Positions 6,379 through 12,879 of a stretch of 15,089 nt of DNA are shown in pieces. The stretch lies in assembly GCA_028282045.1 (NCBI GenBank), contig JANQIS010000198.1, positions 1-15,089 of the forward strand, read 5' to 3'. Origin of the DNA: Gammaproteobacteria bacterium (GTDB lineage: Bacteria > Pseudomonadota > Gammaproteobacteria > Francisellales > CACEW01). The notes under the pieces are model-generated. The model did not search any database, was not told the origin of the DNA, and was given only the letters and a program-made list of their open reading frames with translations. Within the stretch, counting starts at the first letter, position 1. The number at the start of each line of letters is the position of its first letter. Position numbers and translations under genes: made by a program.

Positions 6379-7764
6379 ATGAGTGTTAGTGTTTTTGAAC
6401 TCTTTTCTATCGGCATTGGCCCTTCCAGCTCACATACGGTCGGACCGATGCGTGCTGCCAATTTATTTCTTGCTGAATGCAGCAAACGCTCACTTTGGGA
6501 AAAGATCCAGCGAGTCAAAGTCGATCTCTACGGCTCTCTGGCACTCACCGGTAAAGGCCATGGTACTGATAAAGCCGTATTGGCCGGACTAGCCGGCGGC
6601 AAACCAGAAACTATTGACCCTGACACTATTGCTGAGCTACTCAATGATATACGCAAAAACCAGCGTATCGTATTTAACGCTACGCATCTGATCGCTTTTA
6701 ATGAAGCAACCGATCTCATCTTTCACTACGATCAATTTCTAGAAAAACATGCCAATGCTTTAACATTCACCGCCTTTGATCAAGCCGGCAATATGTTACA
6801 CACCCATACCTTTTACTCTATCGGCGGCGGCTTTGTGTTAGACGACATTAACTTTGAACAAGATAGCTTAGATCAGACACCAGAAGTAGTCGTGCCCTAT
6901 CCTTTTAAAACGGCTGCTGAGCTGATGGCACATTGCGAAACGTTAGGCAGCGACATTGCCGGCGTTATTATGGAAAATGAAAAAACCTGGCGCTCTGAAA
7001 CACAAGTCCGCGAAAGCCTATTACACATCTGGCATGTAATGGATCAGTGTATCGATGCTGGCTGCCATCACCCTGGCATTTTGCCTGGCGGATTGAAGGT
7101 TAAACGCCGTGCTGCCGAGCAACTGAACAAGCTTACTGATCCCAACACACCTGAAATAATCCGTGAAGACCGCATGAATTGGGTCAACCTTTACGCTTTG
7201 GCAGTCAATGAGGAAAATGCTGCCGGCGGGCGCGTAGTCACAGCGCCAACCAACGGGGCAGCCGGCATTATCCCGGCAGTATTGAAGTTCTATACACGCT
7301 TTGATAGCAATCCCAGTGAAGATGGGATTATCACTTATCTACTCACTGCCGGCGCTATCGGCATTTTGTTCAAGCTTGGCGCTTCTATCTCAGCAGCGGA
7401 AGTAGGCTGTCAAGGTGAGGTTGGTGTGGCATGTTCTATGGCCGCCGCCGGACTATGCGCAGCCTGGGGCGGCACGGTGGCGCAAGTAGAAAACGCTGCC
7501 GAAATCGGTATGGAGCATCACCTTGGCCTTACCTGTGATCCTATCGGCGGGCTAGTACAAGTACCTTGCATTGAACGCAATGCCATTGGTTCGGTCACAG
7601 CTATTAACAGCGCCAAGCTGGCCTATATGGGTGATGGCACCCATTATGTCAGTTTGGACCAGGTAATCAAAACCATGCGCAATACCGGCAAAGATATGCA
7701 GTCAAAATACAAAGAAACCGCTCAAGGCGGTCTGGCTGTTAGTGTTGATAAGCCGGCGTGTTAA
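6379..7764 (+). CDS. sdaA: L-serine dehydratase (deaminase), iron-sulfur type, single chain
   Basis: Converts L-serine to pyruvate and ammonia with a 4Fe-4S cluster. 461 residues against 454 in E. coli SdaA. The N-terminal beta domain starts SVFELFSIGIGPSSSHTVGPM, with the conserved SSSHTVGP motif; YSIGGGF follows near residue 150. The alpha domain contains NEENAAGGRVVTAPTNGAAG and GCQGEVGVACSMAAAG. Cluster cysteines C344, C386 and C397 (in GCQGE, TCDPIGG and VPCIERNA) sit one position after those described for the Legionella enzyme. The ATG agrees with family starts, though only a poor ribosome-binding site precedes it. It faces the transporter gene with an 8-bp gap and no visible terminator. 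Role: serine catabolism for carbon, common in amino-acid-using bacteria. Confidence 0.97.
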   Translation: MSVSVFELFSIGIGPSSSHTVGPMRAANLFLAECSKRSLWEKIQRVKVDLYGSLALTGKGHGTDKAVLAGLAGGKPETIDPDTIAELLNDIRKNQRIVFNATHLIAFNEATDLIFHYDQFLEKHANALTFTAFDQAGNMLHTHTFYSIGGGFVLDDINFEQDSLDQTPEVVVPYPFKTAAELMAHCETLGSDIAGVIMENEKTWRSETQVRESLLHIWHVMDQCIDAGCHHPGILPGGLKVKRRAAEQLNKLTDPNTPEIIREDRMNWVNLYALAVNEENAAGGRVVTAPTNGAAGIIPAVLKFYTRFDSNPSEDGIITYLLTAGAIGILFKLGASISAAEVGCQGEVGVACSMAAAGLCAAWGGTVAQVENAAEIGMEHHLGLTCDPIGGLVQVPCIERNAIGSVTAINSAKLAYMGDGTHYVSLDQVIKTMRNTGKDMQSKYKETAQGGLAVSVDKPAC

Positions 7765-7772
7765 ACCAACGT

Positions 7773-9125
7773 TTAAACTAGCGCCTTAATAAAAATCAAT
7801 AAAATACCGATCGGCGCGACATAGCGGGTGGCAAAGCGCCAGGCGCCAAACCATCTGGGCGTAAAGTCCAACTCTTCACGTGAATGCGGCTTGAGAATCA
7901 CCCAGCCGGCAAATAAAGCATAGCCCACACCACCCAATGGTTGGATAATATTGGTCACCATATCGGTGATGGCATCAAAAGGTGTGAAATGGCCAAACAG
8001 TTGCACATGTGACCACAGGTTAAATGATAGCACCAACACAATACCTAAAACCCAAGCAACCACACCAATAATCAACGCAGCCATTTTGCGACTGCAACGG
8101 GTACGTTCAAACAAGCTGGCCACCAAAGGCTCAGCGATATTAATCGATGAAGTCCAGGCAGCAAATAGCAGTAAAATAAAGAACAATGAACCCAATACCA
8201 GACCGCCGGACAAATGAGAAAAAGCAATCGGCAAGCTCATAAACATCAATCCCGGTCCTGCTTGCGGTGATAGATGGTGGGCAAAGATTAATGGGAAAAT
8301 GGCCAAACCGGCCAACAAAGCCACCATCACATCCAACAATGCTGTCACAGCAATCGACTGACCAATGCTGATATGCTTAGGCAAATAAGAACCATAAATA
8401 GACATGGCGCCAACACCAATTGCCAGGGTAAAGAAAGCATGGCCCATAGCATCGATAAACACCTGCGCTGTCATCTTGTGCCAATCAGGGTGGAATAAAT
8501 AGGTTACCGCTTGATGAAAGTAAGGTCCGGTTGATACTGAGGCATAAATCACCAAAGCAATTAACACAACAAATAACAGTGGCATCATAATTAAGCTGGC
8601 ACGCTCTAGCCCTTTCTCCACCCCCATAGCAACCACCACCATGGCGAGCATCATAAAGACCAAATGATACGCCAACATCTTGCCTGGGCTTGCCATAAAG
8701 TGACCCCACACCGCATTGATCTGATGCGCATTTAAATGATTCAGGCCACCGGTCAGGGTTTTGATCAGGTAAAACGCTGTCCAGCCACCAACCACACTAT
8801 AAAATGACAGCACTAACAACAAGCCAAGCAACCCCCACCAACCCAAGCCGCTCCAACGTTGCGAACCAGCAGATTCTTTGGCCACAGTCTTGATGGCATC
8901 AATAGGGTTTTGCTGCGCGCGCCGGTCGATAAAAATTTCTGCAGCCATTACCGGTAAACCGATGATAATCACACAAACCAAATAAACGATAACAAAAGCA
9001 CCACCGCCATTATCGCCGGCCATGTAAGGAAATTTCCAAATATTACCCAAACCGATCGCAGCACCGGCTGAAGCCAATACAAAGGCCCATTGACCGCCCC
9101 ATTGGCCGCGCGCCAATTGGCTCAT
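7773..9125 (-). CDS. Sodium-dependent amino-acid symporter, NSS/SNF (LeuT-fold) family
   Basis: Inner-membrane Na+-coupled transporter, 450 residues with about 11 hydrophobic helices, the usual length for bacterial NSS members. The N-terminus shows the signature of the unwound helix 1: SAGAAIGLGNIWKFPYMAGDNGGGAF (residues 19-44 in outline), covering Na+ and substrate-binding backbone. K31 stands where LeuT has the gating Arg30, a substitution seen in other bacterial members. Helix 8 region reads FAAWTSSINIAEPLV, containing the Na+ site serines. Its ATG overlaps the trpS stop (ATGA), so it is translated together with trpS. Known bacterial relatives carry Leu, Tyr or Trp (TnaT); tryptophan is favoured here by context only. 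Confidence 0.93.
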   Translation of the reverse strand: MSQLARGQWGGQWAFVLASAGAAIGLGNIWKFPYMAGDNGGGAFVIVYLVCVIIIGLPVMAAEIFIDRRAQQNPIDAIKTVAKESAGSQRWSGLGWWGLLGLLLVLSFYSVVGGWTAFYLIKTLTGGLNHLNAHQINAVWGHFMASPGKMLAYHLVFMMLAMVVVAMGVEKGLERASLIMMPLLFVVLIALVIYASVSTGPYFHQAVTYLFHPDWHKMTAQVFIDAMGHAFFTLAIGVGAMSIYGSYLPKHISIGQSIAVTALLDVMVALLAGLAIFPLIFAHHLSPQAGPGLMFMSLPIAFSHLSGGLVLGSLFFILLLFAAWTSSINIAEPLVASLFERTRCSRKMAALIIGVVAWVLGIVLVLSFNLWSHVQLFGHFTPFDAITDMVTNIIQPLGGVGYALFAGWVILKPHSREELDFTPRWFGAWRFATRYVAPIGILLIFIKALV

Positions 9126-10114
9126 ACTAAGCGTCCCAGACCCGATAATACCTTCACTTTATCAAGTATCGGTATCATCATGGCGCGCGCTTTTTGTGCG
9201 CCCTGATCGAGGATATCGGCAACTTCTGCCGGATGAGCCATATAATACTCATAACGCTCACGCGCGCTGGCAAGCTCTGCATCCACTTTTTCAAATAATA
9301 ATTGTTTCATCTCCCCCCAGCCAATACCGTTGGCATAACGCACAGCCACGTCTTGTTGTTCGGCTTGGGTTGCAAAAGCACGATAAATTTGAAACAAACT
9401 ACACCCTTCGGTTTGTTTAGGTGCTTGAGGGGGCAAGGAATTCGTTACGATCTTATTAATTAATTTGCGCAGTCTTTTAGCTGATTCAAACAGAAGAATA
9501 GTATTACCGTAGCTCTTACTCATTTTGCGGCCATCTAAGCCAGGCAGGGTTGCAGTATCATCATCGACAATTGCCTGCGGCAGGGTAAATGCCTCGCCAT
9601 ATAAATGATTAAAGCGCCCGGCAATATCACGGGCAATTTCGATGTGCTGCACCTGATCTTTGCCCACTGGCACATAATCAGCATTAAAACCGATGATATC
9701 AGCCGCCATCAACACAGGGTAACAAAACAACCCCATGGTAATAGCATGATCATCGTCTTCTTTAGCCTCACGGTTCTTGGCAACTAAGTCTTTATAAGCA
9801 TGAGCGCGATTCAACAGCCCTTTGGCAGCAACACTATTTAAGATCCAGGACAGTTCTGAAATTTCCGGCACCTGTGATTGTAAATAAAATACCGTCTTAT
9901 CCGGATCCAGACCACAGGCAAGCCAGGTGGCCGCTAATTCAAGGATATATTGCTGGCGTAGTTTAGCATCCCATAATTTTACCAACGAATGTAAATCAGC
10001 AATAAAGTACAACGCTTCCCCTTGAGACTGACGCAACAAAGCCGGTTTGATCGCACCGATGTAGTTGCCCAAATGCGGGGTGCCAGAAGGTGTAATACCT
10101 GTAAGAATGCGCAT
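9122..10114 (-). CDS. trpS: Tryptophanyl-tRNA synthetase
   Basis: Class Ic aminoacyl-tRNA synthetase charging tRNA-Trp, 330 residues (E. coli 334). The HIGH-type motif is PHLGN at 13-17 in MRILTGITPSGTPHLGNYIGA. A substrate-proximal VPVGKDQVQHIE follows at about 148-159, and the KMSKS loop is intact at 197-201 in GRKMSKSYGN. The frame continues upstream to 10213, but the ATG at 10114 gives the family start and has AGGA (10122-10125) 7 bases before it. The opening resembles Pseudomonas-type TrpS (RILTGITPTGTPHLGN) more than E. coli. It is the first gene of a two-gene unit with the NSS transporter and diverges from recG. Confidence 0.97.
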   Translation of the reverse strand: MRILTGITPSGTPHLGNYIGAIKPALLRQSQGEALYFIADLHSLVKLWDAKLRQQYILELAATWLACGLDPDKTVFYLQSQVPEISELSWILNSVAAKGLLNRAHAYKDLVAKNREAKEDDDHAITMGLFCYPVLMAADIIGFNADYVPVGKDQVQHIEIARDIAGRFNHLYGEAFTLPQAIVDDDTATLPGLDGRKMSKSYGNTILLFESAKRLRKLINKIVTNSLPPQAPKQTEGCSLFQIYRAFATQAEQQDVAVRYANGIGWGEMKQLLFEKVDAELASARERYEYYMAHPAEVADILDQGAQKARAMMIPILDKVKVLSGLGRLV

Positions 10115-10121
10115 AAGATGT

Positions 10122-10125
10122 TCCT
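10122..10125 (-). promoter_or_regulatory. Shine-Dalgarno site of trpS
   Basis: AGGA on the minus strand, 7 bases before the ATG at 10114. It supports the shorter, family-consistent start. No convincing -35/-10 pair for trpS or recG was found in the 188-bp region between them. Confidence 0.5.
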
Positions 10126-10302
10126 GCTTTACATAACTGCCACATAGTATCAAAAACGATGTTTGGCTGCTAATAGGGAAAAGCAATAGAATGTGTTCGC
10201 CAGGCTCTAACATACACTAACGCACAATGATATCGCCTTGCCTTGGCTTCAGGTTTCTAGCAAGATGGGTTAAACATAAAACAATACCAGACAAATCAAG
10301 TC

Positions 10303-12363
10303 ATGACGCAGCTAACACAACTGCCAGGGCTGGGCTCACAACTGGCTAAAAAACTTGAAAAAGCAGGCATTGTGTCACCGCTGGATTTATTGTTTCATCT
10401 GCCACGCACCTACCAAGATCGCACCCGACTCTACCCACTGAGTCATCTTAAGATCGGTAGCCACGTACTAGTGCGTGGCAAAGTGGTTAAGAGCGAAATC
10501 GTGACGACACGTCGACGCATGTTATTATGTCATATCGCTGATCAGCATGGTTATTTACTGCTGCGCTTTTTCCATTTTTATCCTCAACAAGCCCAACAGC
10601 TACACGAAGGTGCCTCTATCCAATGCTTTGGCGAGGTGCGTCAAGGGCCTCAGTCACTGGAGATGGTGCATCCTCAATACCACATACTCAAAGACCAACA
10701 AACGCCTATTCTCTCTGATCGTCTTACTCCCGTTTATCCGGCTATTGAAGGTATCAGCCAGGCCAAATTGCGCCAGTGGATACAGCACATTCTCAGCAAC
10801 CTGCATCGTCAAGCGCCGTTGGAGTTGATACCACAAAACTTGTTACAACAGTACCATATTCCCAATTTGGAGGATGCTTTAGAGACGGTTCACCAACCAA
10901 CACCCGACACTGATCAGACTGCCTTACAAAATGGCCATCATCCCGCCCAACAGCGTCTGGCGCTAGAGAAATTGACGGCACACCGCCTGGCGTTGCGCCA
11001 ACGGCGTCAACAGCAGCGACAAGTTCCGGCACCTGCACTGACTTGCACCGATCTCAAAGCAACTTTACTAGCGCAATTACCCTTTGCGCTCACCGCAGCG
11101 CAGCAGCATGTAATCACCGAGATTGAAACCGATCTTAAACATCCCAAAGCCATGATGCGTCTGGTACAAGGTGATGTGGGCTGTGGTAAAACGGTTGTAG
11201 CACTCATTGCTTTACTACAAGCAGTGGCTTCCGGCAAACAAGCGGCCATTATGGCGCCGACTGAAATCTTAGCTGAGCAGCACTATCAGAACTTCAAAAA
11301 CTACCTTGAACCGCTTAATATTTGCGTGACCTGGTTAGCCAGCAAACTGACTGCCAAACAACGCCGTGACACACTGAATGCATTAGTTGAGGGTAAAACG
11401 CAGGTAATCGTTGGCACACATGCGTTATTCCAAGAAGACGTACCATATTATGACCTCGGTTTAGTGGTCATTGATGAGCAACATCGCTTTGGTGTAGCTC
11501 AGCGCTTAGCCCTGCAAAAGAAAGGTGAACAACAAGACCAATTACCCCACCAACTCATTATGACGGCCACACCAATTCCTCGTACTTTAGCCATGACAGT
11601 GTATGCTGACCTGGATGTATCTATTATTGATAAACTGCCGCCCGGACGAACACCGGTTAATACTATTTTGATCAACAACCAACGCCGTGATGAAGTGATA
11701 CAGCGCATCCGACAAACCTGCCTGAACGGGCAACAAGTCTATTGGGTATGCACCTTAATTGAGGAATCTGAGGCGCTCTCAGCACAAGCCGCACAAGGTG
11801 CTTTTGCGCAACTACAACAAGAACTGCCAGGGCTTACTATTGGTTTAGTCCACGGGCGCATGAAACCCACCGAAAAACAGCAAATAATGCAAGCTTTTCA
11901 AGCCAACCACATTCAACTACTGGTTGCTACAACGGTAATTGAAGTGGGCGTTGATATACCCAATGCCAGCGTAATGGTTATAGAAAATGCCGAGCGTCTG
12001 GGCCTGTCACAGTTACATCAACTACGCGGCAGAGTGGGCCGAGGCTCACAGGCCAGTCATTGTGTATTGCTGTATCAATCTCCGCTATCACAACGCTCAC
12101 GCCAGCGCCTGCAGATCATACGTCAAACCACAAACGGCTTTAAGCTCGCTGAGGCTGATTTACAAATGCGTGGCCCAGGCGAAGTGATGGGCACCAAACA
12201 AACTGGTGAGATGGGATTGCGCATCGCTAACCTGGCTCGCGATCAAGGTTTACTCCCACAAGCACAGCACCTGGCAGATGCCTTATTGACAGCACACCCT
12301 CAAGCAACTAAAGCACTGATTCAGCGTTGGCTTGGCGATAAAGTATCATATCAATTTGCTTAA
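10303..12363 (+). CDS. recG: ATP-dependent DNA helicase RecG
   Basis: Branch-migrating helicase that remodels stalled forks and recombination intermediates. 686 residues (E. coli 693). The N-terminal wedge domain has LPGLGSQLAKKLEKAGI, LLFHLPRTYQDRT and the OB-fold, with RFFHFYPQQ. Helicase motifs: Walker A GDVGCGKT at 290-297 (Cys where E. coli has Ser), APTEILAEQH, DEQH box at 391-394, TATPIPRTLAMT, VATTVIEVGVDVPNAS-like motif V (here VDIPNAS), and motif VI QLRGRVGRG at 573-581. The C-terminal end KALIQRWLGDK matches E. coli. The N-terminus begins a few residues later than in E. coli; the ATG has no clear ribosome-binding site. Downstream it overlaps a small frame by up to 32 bp. Confidence 0.97.
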   Translation: MTQLTQLPGLGSQLAKKLEKAGIVSPLDLLFHLPRTYQDRTRLYPLSHLKIGSHVLVRGKVVKSEIVTTRRRMLLCHIADQHGYLLLRFFHFYPQQAQQLHEGASIQCFGEVRQGPQSLEMVHPQYHILKDQQTPILSDRLTPVYPAIEGISQAKLRQWIQHILSNLHRQAPLELIPQNLLQQYHIPNLEDALETVHQPTPDTDQTALQNGHHPAQQRLALEKLTAHRLALRQRRQQQRQVPAPALTCTDLKATLLAQLPFALTAAQQHVITEIETDLKHPKAMMRLVQGDVGCGKTVVALIALLQAVASGKQAAIMAPTEILAEQHYQNFKNYLEPLNICVTWLASKLTAKQRRDTLNALVEGKTQVIVGTHALFQEDVPYYDLGLVVIDEQHRFGVAQRLALQKKGEQQDQLPHQLIMTATPIPRTLAMTVYADLDVSIIDKLPPGRTPVNTILINNQRRDEVIQRIRQTCLNGQQVYWVCTLIEESEALSAQAAQGAFAQLQQELPGLTIGLVHGRMKPTEKQQIMQAFQANHIQLLVATTVIEVGVDIPNASVMVIENAERLGLSQLHQLRGRVGRGSQASHCVLLYQSPLSQRSRQRLQIIRQTTNGFKLAEADLQMRGPGEVMGTKQTGEMGLRIANLARDQGLLPQAQHLADALLTAHPQATKALIQRWLGDKVSYQFA

Positions 12364-12685
12364 ACAGCAAAAATATTGGTATCATGAGCTTGTCAATCAA
12401 ATTGCTCAACTTGATCTTATTATGACTTCACACAAAATTTATAAAAAAGGCCAGATGAAGTTGCGTGACTTTGTCTCACGCAATAAATATAGCAATGTAC
12501 CGGAGTCATTACGCGACATGCAAAAGCAACGTGATGGCCTGAAGGCTCGCATTAAAGCAGTCAAGAATCGCCTCACCTTTGGTTATAGCGAACCACTGCA
12601 TCAATATCGTATTGAACTGATGCAAGCTGACATGAAGTTGCTCTGCCAAATGACTGATGAACTTGTAAAACTGAACCAGCGTTAG
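12356..12685 (+). CDS. Small hypothetical protein overlapping the end of recG
   Basis: Not recognised. The frame is open from 12332 to 12685. Possible starts are TTG at 12332 (117 aa), TTG at 12356 (109 aa, overlapping the recG stop by 8 bases, used here) and ATG at 12422 (87 aa). None has a good Shine-Dalgarno site, so the 5' end is uncertain. The product is lysine/arginine-rich and heptad-like (SLRDMQKQRDGLKARIKAVK, then IELMQADMKLLCQMTDELVKL), suggesting a soluble helical or coiled-coil protein. Close packing on recG suggests translational coupling and one transcript. A spurious frame is possible, but length and composition speak for a gene. Confidence 0.5.
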   Translation: MLKQQKYWYHELVNQIAQLDLIMTSHKIYKKGQMKLRDFVSRNKYSNVPESLRDMQKQRDGLKARIKAVKNRLTFGYSEPLHQYRIELMQADMKLLCQMTDELVKLNQR

Positions 12686-12696
12686 CAAACTCTCAA

Positions 12697-12725
12697 TTGC
12701 TGCATAGTCATATTCCCGTTAGAAT
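12697..12725 (+). promoter_or_regulatory. Promoter of the tRNA-Arg gene
   Basis: TTGCTG (12697-12702), a 17-base spacer, then TAGAAT (12720-12725), followed by a GC-rich AGCGCCT discriminator before the expected start near 12732. Such discriminators are typical of stable-RNA promoters under stringent control. The mature tRNA begins about 6 bases later. Confidence 0.7.
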
Positions 12726-12737
12726 AGCGCCTCTGAT

Positions 12738-12814
12738 GCGCCCGTAGCTCAGCCGGATAGAGCGTTGCCCTCCGGAGGCAAAGGCCAGGGGTTCGAATCC
12801 TCTCGGGCGCGCCA
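12738..12814 (+). tRNA. tRNA-Arg (anticodon CCG)
   Basis: A 77-base cloverleaf reading CGG codons. The acceptor stem GCGCCCG pairs with CGGGCGC, followed by discriminator G and an encoded CCA. The D-stem is GCTC/GAGC, the anticodon stem TTGCC/GGCAA around loop CTCCGGA (anticodon CCG), and the T-arm has TTCGAAT in the loop with one G-T wobble in its stem. It is nearly identical to E. coli tRNA-Arg(CCG). No poly-T terminator follows. Confidence 0.97.
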
Positions 12815-12822
12815 GTTTTAAC

Positions 12823-12872
12823 TGGGCCCCATACCTTTACAGGCAAATGGTATTGTGTTGTCTTGTGGCCCA
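12823..12872. repeat. Inverted repeat between tRNA and ARM-repeat gene
   Basis: TGGGCC (12823-12828) pairs with GGCCCA (12867-12872), and inside them ATACC (12831-12835) pairs with GGTAT (12849-12853). It lies between the tRNA 3' end and the convergent ARM-gene stop, so it could act as a two-way terminator, but neither side has a T-run. Confidence 0.35.
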
Positions 12873-12879
12873 ACGTGTT

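Noticed and set aside
6438..7760. Frequent GCCGGC sequences as a possible uptake or recognition motif
   Set aside because: They mostly fall on Ala-Gly or similar codons and have no longer shared context, so codon preference explains them.
12682..12873. A 63-codon minus-strand frame across the tRNA
   Set aside because: It is the antisense translation of the tRNA gene, a common artefact.
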